The notes under the pieces: model-generated
Seen by the model: the letters and a program-made list of their open reading frames with translations, nothing else
The model's database searches: none
Told to the model about the DNA's origin: nothing
Program-made: the position numbers and the translations under genes
In this document: piece by piece, positions 45,572-55,586 of the stretch
How the letters are laid out: each line of letters opens with the position of its first letter
How positions within the stretch are numbered: the stretch's first letter is position 1
Origin: Hydrocarboniphaga daqingensis
GTDB taxonomy: Bacteria > Pseudomonadota > Gammaproteobacteria > Nevskiales > Nevskiaceae
Length of the DNA: 64,000 bases
Assembly (NCBI RefSeq): GCF_900129825.1
Contig: NZ_FQWZ01000001.1
Location: forward strand, 248,001-312,000
Reading direction: 5' to 3'

Positions 45572-45588
45572 CACGGCAGCACGCCGTG
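45572..45588. terminator. Small hairpin between the LysE gene and acs
   Basis: CACGGC pairs with GCCGTG around AGCAC in the 43-base convergent gap. There is no T-run, so its role as terminator is a guess. Confidence 0.3.
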
Positions 45589-45611
45589 CGGCTAGGCCCG
45601 CAGCGCGTGAC

Positions 45612-47588
45612 CTAGCCCTTGCCTTGCAGCTGCGCGACGATGCCGGGGTTCTCCAGCGTCGACGTATCCGACGTAATCTCCTCGCCCTTGGCGATCGAGC
45701 GAAGCAGGCGCCGCATAATCTTGCCGCTGCGCGTTTTGGGCAGATTGTCGGCGAAGCGGATGTCGTCGGGCTTGGCGATCGCACCGATCTGCTTGGCGAC
45801 GTGGTCGCGCAGCTCCTTGGCCAGCGCGACCGCCTCGTCGCCTTCGGGACGCTTGCCACGCACGGTGACGAACGCGAACACCGCCTCGCCCTTGACCTCG
45901 TGCGGACGCCCGACGACAGCGGCTTCGGCGACACGCGGATGGCTGACCAGCGCCGACTCGACTTCCATCGTGCCGAGCCGGTGGCCGGACACGTTCAATA
46001 CGTCGTCGGTGCGGCCGAGAATCCAGTAGTAGCCATCGTCGTCACGATGCGTCGAATCGCCGGCCACGTAGTACTGATTGCCGAACTGCTCCCAATACGT
46101 CTTGATGTAGCGCGCGTTGTCGCCCCAGATCGTGCGCAGCATCGACGGCCAGGGCTTGGTGATGACCAAGTAGCCGCCAACGTTGTTGCCCTGGATCGGC
46201 GTGCCGGCTTCGTCGACGACTTCGACGAAGATGCCGGGCAGCGGCTGCGTGCACGAGCCGGGCTTGGTCGGCGTCGCGCCGGGGATCGGGCTCATCATGA
46301 TCGCGCCGGTTTCGGTCTGCCACCAGGTGTCGACGATCGGCAAACGCTCCTTGCCGACGACGCGGTGGTACCACATCCACGCCTCGGGATTGATCGGTTC
46401 GCCGACGCTGCCAAGCAGCCGCAGCGAGCTCAAATCATATTGCGCGGGCCACTCGTCGCCGAGCCGCATCAGCGCGCGGATCGCGGTCGGCGCGGTGTAG
46501 AAGATCGTCACCTTGTGATCTTGGATGATCTTCCAGAAGCGGCCGGCATCGGGCACTGTCGGCGCGCCTTCGTAGATCAGGATCGTCGCGCCGTTGGCCA
46601 GCGGACCATAGGTGACGTAGCTGTGGCCGGTGATCCAGCCGATGTCGGCGGTGCACCAGAACACGTCGCTGCCCTGCAGGTCGAACACCCACTGGCAGCT
46701 GACCGTCGCATTGACCAGATAACCGCCGGTGGAATGCTGGATGCCCTTGGGCTTGCCCGTGGAGCCCGAGGTATACAGCAGGAACAGCGGATGCTCGGCT
46801 TCGACCCATTCCGGATCGCACTGCGCCGGCTGCGTCGCCAGCACGTCGTGCCACCACAGATCGAGCTTGTCGTTCCACTGCACGGGATGACCGGTGCGCT
46901 GGAATACGATCACGTGCTCGATGGACTTGCAGGCGCCGTCGAGCGCCTCATCGGCGGCCTTCTTCAACTCGACGATGTTGCCGCCGCGGCGGCCGCCGTC
47001 AGCGGTGATCAGCAAGCGAGCGCCCGCGTCTTCGATGCGGTCGCGCAGCGACGACGCCGAGAAGCCGCCGAACACCACCGAATGCACGGCGCCGATGCGC
47101 GCGCAGGCCTGCATCGCGATCACGGCTTCGGCGGTGTGCGGCATGTAGATCACGACGCGATCGCCCTTGCCGATGCCGAGCGACTTCAGGCCATTGGCCA
47201 GCTTGCAGACCTCGGCGTGCAGTTGCCGGTAGGTCCAGATGCGGACATCGCCCGCCTCGCCTTCGAAGCGGATCGCCGGCTTGTCGCCGAGCGCGCCCAA
47301 ATGCCGGTCCAGGCAGTTGGCCGAGGCATTGGTGCGGCCGTCGGTGAACCAGCGATAGTTCGGCGCTGCGCTGTCATCGAGGCCGACCGTGAACGGCGTC
47401 TGCCAGCTGATGTGCTCACGCGCCAGACGGCTCCAGAAGCCGACCGAATCGGCAGCGGCTTCGGCACGCAGCGCCGCCAGCGCATCGGCATTGACTCGCG
47501 CCTTGTCGACGAAGGCCGGCGACGGTGCGAACACGCGCTGCTCGTCGAGCACCGATTGGAAGTTACCGGCCGGTTGATCTGAACTCAT
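45612..47588 (-). CDS. acs: Acetyl-CoA synthetase
   Basis: Activates acetate to acetyl-CoA through acetyl-AMP. The P-loop-like motif [17 protein letters not shown], the A5 region [19 protein letters not shown], the hinge [20 protein letters not shown] and the C-terminal acetylated-lysine motif [14 protein letters not shown] are all present. 658 aa, matching E. coli Acs (652). The motif lysine of SGKIMRR is the usual site of inactivation by acetylation. It lies 91 bases behind actP on the same strand; the gap has two palindromes. Confidence 0.98.
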   Translation of the reverse strand: MSSDQPAGNFQSVLDEQRVFAPSPAFVDKARVNADALAALRAEAAADSVGFWSRLAREHISWQTPFTVGLDDSAAPNYRWFTDGRTNASANCLDRHLGALGDKPAIRFEGEAGDVRIWTYRQLHAEVCKLANGLKSLGIGKGDRVVIYMPHTAEAVIAMQACARIGAVHSVVFGGFSASSLRDRIEDAGARLLITADGGRRGGNIVELKKAADEALDGACKSIEHVIVFQRTGHPVQWNDKLDLWWHDVLATQPAQCDPEWVEAEHPLFLLYTSGSTGKPKGIQHSTGGYLVNATVSCQWVFDLQGSDVFWCTADIGWITGHSYVTYGPLANGATILIYEGAPTVPDAGRFWKIIQDHKVTIFYTAPTAIRALMRLGDEWPAQYDLSSLRLLGSVGEPINPEAWMWYHRVVGKERLPIVDTWWQTETGAIMMSPIPGATPTKPGSCTQPLPGIFVEVVDEAGTPIQGNNVGGYLVITKPWPSMLRTIWGDNARYIKTYWEQFGNQYYVAGDSTHRDDDGYYWILGRTDDVLNVSGHRLGTMEVESALVSHPRVAEAAVVGRPHEVKGEAVFAFVTVRGKRPEGDEAVALAKELRDHVAKQIGAIAKPDDIRFADNLPKTRSGKIMRRLLRSIAKGEEITSDTSTLENPGIVAQLQGKG

Positions 47589-47638
47589 ATTGTGGCTCTC
47601 TCTCAGTCTCGCGAATATCGATGGGGCCGGTCAGCGAC

Positions 47639-47678
47639 GGCCATCATGGCCACCGCTGCCGACACTCTGTTGCAACAG
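47639..47678. promoter_or_regulatory. Two palindromes in the actP-acs gap
   Basis: GGCCAT-C-ATGGCC (47639-47651) and the perfect 12-base CTGTTGCAACAG (47667-47678) lie between the actP stop and the acs start. Either could be an operator for separate control of acs, or an RNA processing structure. No promoter elements are clear. Confidence 0.3.
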
Positions 47679-47679
47679 C

Positions 47680-49356
47680 TTAGTGACTCGCTGCGGTGCT
47701 GGCACCGTAGCCGGTTTCCGAGCGTACCAATTGCTCGGTGAACAACAGCGACTCCTTGTGCGCCGACTCGCTGCCGTCGGTAATCGAGCCGATCCAGCAG
47801 CCGATGAAGGCCAGCGTCATCGAAAACAGCGCCGGTGCGTCGTACGGGAAGATCGCTTCGGCATGGCCCAACACCTTGACCCAGACCGCCGGGCTGAGCA
47901 CGGTCAGCGTCACCGCCGACACCAAGCCCAAGCCGCCACCGAGCACCGCGCCACGCGTGGTCAGACCCTTCCACATCATCGACAGCAGGATGATCGGGAA
48001 GTTGGCGCTGGCGGCGATCGCAAACGCCAGGCCGACCATGAAGGCGACGTTCTGCTTTTCGAACGCGATGCCCAGGCCGATCGCCAGGATGCCGAGCGCC
48101 ACGGTCGCCAGCTTCGACACGCGGATCTCGTCGGCTTCCTTGGCCTTGCCTCGCTTGATCACGTTGGAATAGACGTCGTGCGACACCGCAGCGGCACCGG
48201 ACAGCGTCAGGCCCGCAACGACGGCCAGGATCGTCGCGAACGCAACCGCCGAGATGAAGCCCAGGAACATGTCGCCGCCGACCGCATGCGCCAGATGCAC
48301 GGCTGCCATGTTGCTGCCGCCGCGCAGGCCGGCACCGTCCAGGTACAGCGCGTTGGTACCCACCAGCACGATCGCGCCGAAGCCGATGATGAAGGTCAGG
48401 ATGTAGAAGTAGCCGATGAAGCCGGTGGCGAACAGCACGCTCTTGCGGGCCTCGACCGCGTCCTTGACCGTGAAGAAGCGCATCAGGATGTGCGGCAGGC
48501 CCGCGGTGCCGAACATCAGCGCAATGCCCAGCGACACGGCTGAGATCGGGTCCTTGACGAACTTGCCGGGCGCCATGATCGCCTCGCCGTCCTTGTGCGC
48601 CGACACCGCGCTTTCGAACAGCGAATCGAACGAGAAGCCGACCTTGGCCATCACCATAAACGCCATGAAACTGGCGCCGCCGAGCAGCAGCACGGCCTTG
48701 ATAATCTGCACCCAGGTCGTCGCCAGCATGCCGCCGAAGGTCACGTACACGATCATCAACACGCCGACGATGATCACGGCGATGTTGTAGTCCAAGCCGA
48801 ACAGCAGCTTGATCAACTGCCCGGCGCCGACCATCTGCGCGATCAGATAAAACGCCACCGTCACCAGCGTGCCCGAGGCCGACAGTACGCGGATCGGCCG
48901 CTGCTGCAAGCGATAGCTGGCGACGTCGGCAAACGTGAACTTGCCCAGATTGCGCAGCCGCTCGGCGATCAGGAACATGATCACCGGCCAGCCGACCAGA
49001 AAGCCGATCGAGTAGATCAGGCCGTCGAAGCCCGAGCCGAACACCAGCGCCGAAATGCCAAGGAACGAGGCGGCCGACATATAGTCGCCGGCGATTGCCA
49101 AACCGTTCTGGAAGCCGGTGATGCCGCCGCCGGCCGTGTAGAAATCGGACCGCGAACGGGTGCGCTTGGCAGCCCAGTAGGTGATGCCGAGCGTCATCGT
49201 CACGAACGCGAAGAACATCACGATCGCCGTGACGTTCAGCGGCTGCTTCTGCGCCTGGCCTTCAAGTGCCGCGGCGAACAACGGGGATGTGACGAGCAGG
49301 CCGGCGATGCCCAGTCCAGCGCGGCCGGCGTAACGACGAGCGAGCGCGGCGATCAT
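47680..49356 (-). CDS. actP: Cation/acetate symporter
   Basis: Sodium:solute symporter family permease of 558 aa that takes up acetate and related small acids. There is an N-terminal signal-like helix ([17 protein letters not shown]) and then about 13 helices. The signatures [31 protein letters not shown] (core [10 protein letters not shown], residues ~75) and [18 protein letters not shown] are those of ActP. The ATG at 49356 overlaps the DUF485 stop (ATGA). The longer frame upstream belongs to other genes' antisense and is not coding. Confidence 0.96.
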   Translation of the reverse strand: MIAALARRYAGRAGLGIAGLLVTSPLFAAALEGQAQKQPLNVTAIVMFFAFVTMTLGITYWAAKRTRSRSDFYTAGGGITGFQNGLAIAGDYMSAASFLGISALVFGSGFDGLIYSIGFLVGWPVIMFLIAERLRNLGKFTFADVASYRLQQRPIRVLSASGTLVTVAFYLIAQMVGAGQLIKLLFGLDYNIAVIIVGVLMIVYVTFGGMLATTWVQIIKAVLLLGGASFMAFMVMAKVGFSFDSLFESAVSAHKDGEAIMAPGKFVKDPISAVSLGIALMFGTAGLPHILMRFFTVKDAVEARKSVLFATGFIGYFYILTFIIGFGAIVLVGTNALYLDGAGLRGGSNMAAVHLAHAVGGDMFLGFISAVAFATILAVVAGLTLSGAAAVSHDVYSNVIKRGKAKEADEIRVSKLATVALGILAIGLGIAFEKQNVAFMVGLAFAIAASANFPIILLSMMWKGLTTRGAVLGGGLGLVSAVTLTVLSPAVWVKVLGHAEAIFPYDAPALFSMTLAFIGCWIGSITDGSESAHKESLLFTEQLVRSETGYGASTAASH

Positions 49357-49712
49357 GAGCGCGCACTCCGCAGCGCTTCGGCCGACAGGGCGTCGAACTC
49401 GCGGTTGGCGCGGCTGACGTAGATACCGGTCAGGATGATCGCCGACGCGATCACGCCCAGACCCAGCGGGATGCCCAGCGTGATCACGCCGTCGAGCTTG
49501 ATCGCCAGCCATTGCGGTGCAAAGGCGATGGCCAGAATGAAGCCGTAGTAGATCGCGCACATCAGCGCCGCCAGCCGGTAGGCCAGGCTGCCGCGCCGCG
49601 ACCGCAGCCGTGCAAATGCCGCGCTGTGATAGATGCGGCGGATCTCCGGCGCGAGCACGGCGTTCTCCTCCGTGGTCAGCTGGGCCGGCAAGGCCGTGGC
49701 TAGGGTACTCAT
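49353..49712 (-). CDS. DUF485 small membrane protein (ActP partner)
   Basis: 119-aa membrane protein with two helices ([20 protein letters not shown] and [20 protein letters not shown]). [21 protein letters not shown] at the N-terminus and [18 protein letters not shown] at the end fit the DUF485/YjcH family, always found before actP in acetate operons. Its role is not settled; it may help assemble or regulate ActP. AGGAGAG lies 7 bases before the ATG. First gene of DUF485-actP-acs. Confidence 0.94.
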   Translation of the reverse strand: MSTLATALPAQLTTEENAVLAPEIRRIYHSAAFARLRSRRGSLAYRLAALMCAIYYGFILAIAFAPQWLAIKLDGVITLGIPLGLGVIASAIILTGIYVSRANREFDALSAEALRSARS

Positions 49713-49780
49713 CGGTTCTCTCTCCTATCGCACTTGTTATGTACCGCAGTGAAGCCAGCATAGGAGCCGGGGCGGCGCAC

Positions 49781-49798
49781 GACCATCCGACGTTGGTC
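49781..49798. promoter_or_regulatory. Inverted repeat GACCA-N8-TGGTC between DUF485-actP-acs and the symporter-kinase gene
   Basis: An 18-base dyad lies in the 119-base divergent region, 69 bases before the DUF485 start and 34 bases before the kinase start. Its size suits a dimeric LuxR-type response regulator. It may be the binding site of the regulator at 53404-54093, but I could not compare it with the published CrbR site. Confidence 0.45.
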
Positions 49799-49831
49799 TA
49801 AGCTCCGCGCCACACCCAGCGGAGCCCCGGC

Positions 49832-52800
49832 GTGCTCTCCAGCGGATTCCTGTTCCTGTTGTCGGCCGCTTATGTGGTCACGTTGTTCGGCGTGGCGTTC
49901 TGGGGTGATCGCCGTGCGCGCCAGCGCGGCAACCCGGTGCGCAAGCGTTGGACCTACAGCCTCGCGCTGGCCGTTTACTGCACGTCGTGGACGTTCTACG
50001 GCGCGGTCGGTCGTGCCGCCGTCAGCGGCTGGGACTTCCTGCCGATCTACCTCGGGCCGGCGCTGGTGTTCGTGTTCGGCCACGGGCTGATCGCGCGGCT
50101 GATCCGGATCAGCAAGCGTCACAACATCACCTCGATCGCCGACTTCATCGGCGCGCGCTACGGCCGTCACCAGAAGCTGGCGATGATGGTCACGCTGATC
50201 GCAGTGTTCGGTGTGCTGCCGTACATCGCACTGCAGATCAAGGCCGTCGCCTTCAGCTTCGAGGTGCTGGTCGGCCCGGCACGCGGCCAGCGCGCGGACG
50301 ACAACGCGCTGGTGATCTCGGTGATGCTGGCGGTGTTCGCGATCCTGTTTGGCACGCGCCATGTGGTGTCGACCGAGAACCACCACGGCATGATGCTGGC
50401 GATCGCATTCGAGTCGGTTTGCAAACTGCTGGCCTTCGTCGCCGTTGGCCTGTTCGTTTGCTTCGGCCTGTTCGACGGCATCGGTGACGCCTACCGGCAG
50501 GCGCTGGCGATGCCGCAGGTGGCAGAGCCGCCGTCGCGTGCCGACTGGCAGTTGGGCTTCATCACGCAGACGCTGCTCGCCGCCGCAGCGGCGCTGTGTC
50601 TGCCGCGACAGTTCCACGTCACCGTCGTCGAGAACACGGCGCCGGCCGATCTGCGAACCGCGCGCTGGCTGTTTCCCGGCTATTTGGCACTGATCAGCGT
50701 GTTCGTGCTGCCGATCATGGCCGCCGGCGTGCTGCTGTTGCCGGGTGGCACCCAGGCCGACAGTTTCGTGCTGGCGATTCCGCTGGCGCAGGGCCACACC
50801 GGGCTGGCGCTGGTGGCTTATCTGGGTGGGTTCTCGGCGGCAACCAGCATGGTGATCGTCGCCACCGTCGCGCTGTCGACGATGATCTGCAACGAAGTCG
50901 TGATGCCGCTACTGCTGCGCTGGCCGCGCCTGGGGCTGAGCGAGCGCAGCGACCTGTCGAGCTTGCTCAAGACGATCCGCCGCGTCTGCATCGTCGCGCT
51001 GGTGATGCTGGCCTATCTGTACTTCCGCTTGTTCACCGGCCCGGGCACGCTGGCCTCGATCGGCCTGCTGTCGTTTTCGGCCGTGCTGCACTTCCTGCCG
51101 GGCCTGATCGGTGGCTTGTACTGGCGGCGCGCGCGCTACACCGGCGCCGTTGCCGGCCTTGCGGTCGGCTTCATCAGCTGGTGCTACGTGCTGCTGCTGC
51201 CGACCGTGCTCGGCGGCAGTGCCGTCGGCGAACATCTGGTGCAGGACGGCCCGCTGAATATCGGCTGGTTGCGGCCCGGCGCCGTGCTCGGCCTGGCCTG
51301 GCTCGATCCGATCACGCACGGCACGCTGATCAGTCTGGCGCTGCATCTGCTGACCTATGTGCTGGTGTCGTTGAGCAGCACGCCAGGGCTGCGCGAACGC
51401 CTGCAGGTTTCGCGCTTTCTCGAAGACCATGACGAAGCGGCACCATCAACCGCCGCGCTGCTGCCGAGTACGGCGACGGTCGGCGATCTGCAGACCTTGC
51501 TGGAGCGCTTCTTCGGCACTGAGCGGGCGCGCTCGCTGTTGGCCGAGCACGGCAGTGCGCGCAGTGGCGCGGGCCTGCGCGCCAGTGACCGCGCCGAGCC
51601 GGGCCAAGCCCGCTATGTCGAGCATTTGTTGGCGTCAGCCGTCGGCAGTTCATCGGCGCGGCTGCTGCTGGCGACGACGCTGCGCGGCCGCGACATGCAG
51701 GTCGAAGATGTCGTGCGGCTGCTCGACGAAACCTCGCATGCGATCCAGTTCAACCGCGAACTGCTGCTGGCGACGTTGGAGCACCTGTCGCAAGGCGTGT
51801 CGGTGGTCGACAAGGACCTGAAGCTGGTGGCCTGGAACCAGCGCTACATCGACATCTTCGGCTACCCACCGGGCTTGGTTGCGGTCGGCCGGCCGATCGA
51901 ACAGCTGATGCGCTACAACGCCGAACAAGGTTTGCTCGGTGCAGCCGAAGGCGCCGACGCCGCCGTCGTCAAGCGGCTGCAGCACATGCGCCGTGGCGAC
52001 GCCTACACGCATCAGCGGGCATTGCCGGATGGCAGCACGATCGAGATTCGCGGCAACCCGATGCCGGGCGGCGGCTTCGTCACCAGCTACTCGGACGTCA
52101 CTGGTTACCAGCGCGGCGCCGACCAGCTGCGTGAGGTCAACGAACTGCTCGAATCACGCGTCGCCGAGCGCACGCGCGAGCTGGCCGCGGCGACGCGCGC
52201 CGCCGAGCAGGCCGATCAGGCCAAGAGCCGCTTCCTGGCATCGGCATCGCACGATCTGGTGCAGCCGCTGAACGCCGCGCGGCTGTTCACAGCCGCGATC
52301 CCGCGCGACGGCCTGCCGCCGTCAGCGGCCGCGCTGCTGTCGCAAGCCGAAAGCTCGCTATCGGCCGCCGAATCGCTGCTGTCCGGCCTGCTCGACATCT
52401 CGCGCCTCGATGGCCGCGCGCAAGCGATCCGCCGCGAGCACTTCGCGATCGCCGATCTGCTCGACCCACTGTCTGCCGAAACCGCCGCGCTGGCCCAGCG
52501 CGCCGGGTTGCGCTTCGACTGCGTGCGCAGCTCGGCCGTCGTCGACAGCGACCCTCAGCTGCTGCGTCGCGTGCTGCAGAACCTGCTGTCGAACGCGGTG
52601 CGCTACACCGCCAGCGGCCGCGTGCTGATCGGCTGCCGGCGCCAGCGCGACGCGCTGAGAATCGAAGTTTGGGATACCGGCGCGGGTATACCCGAGCATC
52701 AGCAGCAGGAGATTTTTCAGGAGTTCCGGCGGCTCGCCGCACAAGATGCACGCGGCGAACGCGGCATGGGCCTGGGCTTGGCGATCGTCGAGCGCGTGAC

Positions 52801-53326
52801 GCGGATGCTGGGCCACCCGCTGATGCTGCGCAGCCGCGTCGGTCACGGCAGCGTGTTCACGGTGACGGTCCCGCTGGGCCAGCGCAGCCGCATGCGCCAC
52901 AACGCCGAGCGCGCGTCCGCCCCGTCGGGATCACTGGCCGGCGCCCGGGTGCTGTGCCTGGACAACGAACCCGCCGTGCTGCAGTCGATGCAGGCGCTGC
53001 TGCAAAGCTGGGGCTGCGAGGTGATCCCGGCGGCCGATGAGGCTGCTGCATTGTTCGGCCTCGCCGGCCCCTCGCCGGATCTGCTGCTGGTCGACTATCA
53101 CCTCGACGGTGCACGCACCGGCGTTCAGGTCGCCGAGCAGATTCGGGGCCATTGCCAGCGCGACATCCCCGGCATCGTGCTGACCGCCGACCACACGCCG
53201 CAAGCGCGTCAGGACGCGCAAGCCCAGGGCCTGGCGCTGCTGCCCAAGCCGGTCAAGCCGGCCGCATTGCGGGCCTTGATGACGCGGCTGCTGAGCCAGC
53301 ACGCACGCCGCGAAGCCGGCGCGTGA
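49832..53326 (+). CDS. Hybrid histidine kinase with N-terminal sodium/solute symporter domain (CrbS/MxtR-like)
   Basis: 1164-aa membrane sensor. Residues 1-520 form a SSF-type transporter domain of about 13 helices (ITSIADFIGARYGRHQKLAM is an SSF signature). A PAS-like domain follows near 650-750 (VVDKDLKLVAWNQRYIDIFG), then a coiled coil, a HisKA domain with His807 in SASHDLVQPLNAA, an HATPase domain (NLLSNAVRYT, DTGAGIP, GMGLGLAIV) and a receiver domain with Asp1088 in LLLVDYHLDG. This order matches CrbS/MxtR kinases that control acetate use. GTG start with GGAG 7 bases upstream. Divergent from DUF485-actP-acs. Confidence 0.95.
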   Translation: MLSSGFLFLLSAAYVVTLFGVAFWGDRRARQRGNPVRKRWTYSLALAVYCTSWTFYGAVGRAAVSGWDFLPIYLGPALVFVFGHGLIARLIRISKRHNITSIADFIGARYGRHQKLAMMVTLIAVFGVLPYIALQIKAVAFSFEVLVGPARGQRADDNALVISVMLAVFAILFGTRHVVSTENHHGMMLAIAFESVCKLLAFVAVGLFVCFGLFDGIGDAYRQALAMPQVAEPPSRADWQLGFITQTLLAAAAALCLPRQFHVTVVENTAPADLRTARWLFPGYLALISVFVLPIMAAGVLLLPGGTQADSFVLAIPLAQGHTGLALVAYLGGFSAATSMVIVATVALSTMICNEVVMPLLLRWPRLGLSERSDLSSLLKTIRRVCIVALVMLAYLYFRLFTGPGTLASIGLLSFSAVLHFLPGLIGGLYWRRARYTGAVAGLAVGFISWCYVLLLPTVLGGSAVGEHLVQDGPLNIGWLRPGAVLGLAWLDPITHGTLISLALHLLTYVLVSLSSTPGLRERLQVSRFLEDHDEAAPSTAALLPSTATVGDLQTLLERFFGTERARSLLAEHGSARSGAGLRASDRAEPGQARYVEHLLASAVGSSSARLLLATTLRGRDMQVEDVVRLLDETSHAIQFNRELLLATLEHLSQGVSVVDKDLKLVAWNQRYIDIFGYPPGLVAVGRPIEQLMRYNAEQGLLGAAEGADAAVVKRLQHMRRGDAYTHQRALPDGSTIEIRGNPMPGGGFVTSYSDVTGYQRGADQLREVNELLESRVAERTRELAAATRAAEQADQAKSRFLASASHDLVQPLNAARLFTAAIPRDGLPPSAAALLSQAESSLSAAESLLSGLLDISRLDGRAQAIRREHFAIADLLDPLSAETAALAQRAGLRFDCVRSSAVVDSDPQLLRRVLQNLLSNAVRYTASGRVLIGCRRQRDALRIEVWDTGAGIPEHQQQEIFQEFRRLAAQDARGERGMGLGLAIVERVTRMLGHPLMLRSRVGHGSVFTVTVPLGQRSRMRHNAERASAPSGSLAGARVLCLDNEPAVLQSMQALLQSWGCEVIPAADEAAALFGLAGPSPDLLLVDYHLDGARTGVQVAEQIRGHCQRDIPGIVLTADHTPQARQDAQAQGLALLPKPVKPAALRALMTRLLSQHARREAGA

Positions 53327-53403
53327 AGGTCGACGGCGCTGCGGTCCGCACCGGCGCCGACTCGATCTTGGGCTGGATTACGCCGTGACCCGGCACCGAC
53401 ACG

Positions 53404-54093
53404 CTAATCGGCGTCGGCTTCGTCGACCGGCTCAGGTGGTGACAGGCGACCGCTGTCGGCACTGAGCAGGCGCTGCGCCAGCACCGCCGCCTGCGTGCGG
53501 CGCGACAGGCCGAGCTTGCGCAGGATCGCCGTCACATGCGCCTTGATCGTCGCTTCGGAGATATCAAGGTCACCGCCGATCTGCTTGTTCAAGCGGCCGT
53601 CGGCCAGCAGCGTCAGCACGCGGAATTGCTGCGGTGTCAGGCTGGCGACGCGCGCGGCCAACTCGGCGTCGGCGTCGGCGGCCGAGCTGCCCAGCAGCAG
53701 CTCCGGCGGCACCCAGGTATCGCCGTCGAGCACCGCGCGCAAGCCTTCGGCGATCTGCTCGGTACTCGACGACTTGGGAATGAACGCGCTGGCGCCGAAG
53801 TCGAGCGCACGGCGGATCACGCCGGGATCTTCTTCGGCCGACACGATCGCGATCGGCAGCGCCGGGTGCTGCGCGCGCAGCTCGATCAGCGTCGAAAAGC
53901 CCTGCGCGCCCGGCATCCGCAGGTCGAGCAGCAGCAAGTCGGCATCGGCATGGGCTTGCACCGCCGCCTGCAGTTCGGCCACGCCGGACGACTCGACGAC
54001 CCGCGCACCGGGCAGCACGCGCATCAGCGTCTCGCGCAGCGCCGCACGAAACAGCGGGTGATCGTCGGCCAGCAATACCAAGGGTTCATTCAT
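53404..54093 (-). CDS. LuxR/NarL-type response regulator (CrbR/ErdR-like)
   Basis: 229-aa transcription regulator. Receiver domain with acidic pair in LADDHPLFRAAL, phospho-acceptor Asp57 in LLLLDLRMPG and Lys in FIPKSS. C-terminal LuxR helix-turn-helix: LTPQQFRVLTLLADGRLNKQ then DLDISEATIKAHVTAILRKL. ATG 54093 is chosen because MNEPLVLLADDHP is the normal receiver start. It converges on the symporter-kinase, its probable partner, and in CrbS/CrbR systems the regulator activates acs. Divergent from the DcaP porin. Confidence 0.93.
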   Translation of the reverse strand: MNEPLVLLADDHPLFRAALRETLMRVLPGARVVESSGVAELQAAVQAHADADLLLLDLRMPGAQGFSTLIELRAQHPALPIAIVSAEEDPGVIRRALDFGASAFIPKSSSTEQIAEGLRAVLDGDTWVPPELLLGSSAADADAELAARVASLTPQQFRVLTLLADGRLNKQIGGDLDISEATIKAHVTAILRKLGLSRRTQAAVLAQRLLSADSGRLSPPEPVDEADAD

Positions 54094-54137
54094 GCGCCGC
54101 GCCTGATCCGATCCGCAACGCTGGCACCTGCCAGCAC

Positions 54138-54164
54138 GTTCGACTTTAGTCGCAGTTCGACTTT
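54138..54164. repeat. Direct repeat GTTCGACTTT, twice, 17 bases apart
   Basis: Two exact 10-base copies start at 54138 and 54155 in the region between the divergent response regulator and porin genes. The spacing is about one and a half turns. They could be activator sites for either gene; chance is possible. Confidence 0.4.
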
Positions 54165-54265
54165 CGGCCAATGGCGGGCGCACAGCGCGCTGACCATGCT
54201 GGCCTCACTAACGGCCGACGCAGCACAAACCAAACAGGCCGCCCACCGTGCGAGGAGAAGCACCG

Positions 54266-55468
54266 ATGAATTTGATCACGCGCCAACGCGCCCCCGGCGC
54301 CTTGCTGTTGGCCACTGCCACGCTGTCGGCGCTGGTCGCCGCTCCGGCCAGCCACGCCGCCGACGTCAGCGATACCAAGCTCACCTGGGGCGGCTACGTG
54401 AAGCTGGACATCATGTACAGCCACTTCAGCGACGGCCCGGTGCCGCAAGGCATCGGTCGCGACACCTACATCCCGAACCAGATCCCGGTGTCGGCCACCG
54501 GTGATGACGACGCCCATACGTATCTGGACTTCCACGCCAAGGAAACGCGGCTGTTTCTGCGCGGCGAGTCGATCATCGAAGGCCACAAGGTCGGCGGTTA
54601 TGTCGAGATGGACTTCATCGTCGCCCAGGGCGTCGGCACCGAAGCGGTGACCAACGCCTACAACCCAGGTCTGCGCAACGCTTACATCACCTACGACCAG
54701 TTCCTGCTCGGCCAAGACTGGAGCACGTTCCAGAACATGGGCGCGATTCCCGACGTGCTCGACTTCGTTGCCTTCCCGACCGACGGCACCGTGTTCATGC
54801 GCGCACCGATGATCCGCTACACCAGCGGCAACTGGGTCGTGTCGCTCGAAAACCCCGAGACGACGATCGCCACCAACGGCGGCGGTCCAACCTACGCCAA
54901 CACCGACGACAACAACCTGCTGCCGGATCTGGTGGCGCGCTACAACTTCAAGCTCGGCACATCGAGCCTGGCGCTGGCCGGCGTCGCCCGGCAACTGGTG
55001 GACAAGGGCCAGGTCGGCAACGTCACCGACAAAGCGGTGGGCTACGGTCTGAGCTTCTCCGGCAAGGTGCCGCTCGGCGACAGCAAGAACGACCTGCGCT
55101 TCATGCTCAACGGTGGCGACGGCATCGGCCGCTTCCTGGCACTGAACACGGTTGGCGACGCGGTGATCGACGACGACGGCCGGCTCAAGACGCTGCGCGT
55201 CATCAACGGCTACTTGGCGCTGCGTCATCCGTGGACCGATCACCTGCGCAGCAGCATCGGCGTGTCACATCTGAGCAGCAACGCCGATGCTGCCGAGCTG
55301 GGCGTCAACGCCACGCAGGACGTGACCAGCGGCTTCGTCAACCTGCTGTACTCGCCGTTCACGAAGATGACCTTCGGCACCGAGCTGCGCTACGGCGAGC
55401 GCAACACCGTGGCCGACAACAAGGGCGAGCTGATGCGCCTGCAGTTCTCGGCCAAGTACGTGTTCTAA
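54266..55468 (+). CDS. DcaP-type outer membrane porin
   Basis: 400-aa trimeric porin family protein for uptake of organic acids and other small anions. Signal peptide LLLATATLSALVAAPASHA; then TKLTWGGYVKLDIMYSHFSD, the first barrel strand with the GGYVKLD signature. QFLLGQDWSTFQNMGAIPDVLDF is the constriction-loop region. The C-terminus ends in MRLQFSAKYVF with the terminal Phe needed for barrel insertion. ATG 54266 has GAGGAGA upstream. Position beside the acetate regulators suggests a role in small-acid entry. Confidence 0.92.
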   Translation: MNLITRQRAPGALLLATATLSALVAAPASHAADVSDTKLTWGGYVKLDIMYSHFSDGPVPQGIGRDTYIPNQIPVSATGDDDAHTYLDFHAKETRLFLRGESIIEGHKVGGYVEMDFIVAQGVGTEAVTNAYNPGLRNAYITYDQFLLGQDWSTFQNMGAIPDVLDFVAFPTDGTVFMRAPMIRYTSGNWVVSLENPETTIATNGGGPTYANTDDNNLLPDLVARYNFKLGTSSLALAGVARQLVDKGQVGNVTDKAVGYGLSFSGKVPLGDSKNDLRFMLNGGDGIGRFLALNTVGDAVIDDDGRLKTLRVINGYLALRHPWTDHLRSSIGVSHLSSNADAAELGVNATQDVTSGFVNLLYSPFTKMTFGTELRYGERNTVADNKGELMRLQFSAKYVF

Positions 55469-55480
55469 AGGCAGTGCCCG

Positions 55481-55514
55481 GGCGGGCCGCTGCGAGCTTG
55501 CGCAGCAGCCCGCC
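55481..55514 (+). terminator. Hairpin after the porin gene
   Basis: GGCGGGC-C-GCTGCG pairs with CGCAGC-A-GCCCGCC around AGCTTG, a 13-pair stem with one mismatch, 12 bases after the porin stop. Only TATTGT follows, so the U-tract is weak. Confidence 0.7.
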
Positions 55515-55586
55515 TATTGTGGACGCGCGCAATGGCCTAATCTGGCGCCCCGCGTGCCGCTGCACGGCCGCGCTTGCGAAGCCCTC

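Noticed and set aside
45624-47582. 652-codon plus-strand frame opposite acs
   Set aside because: Acs is unmistakable on the other strand; the antisense product is a low-complexity Arg/Ala/Gly/Asp-rich string.
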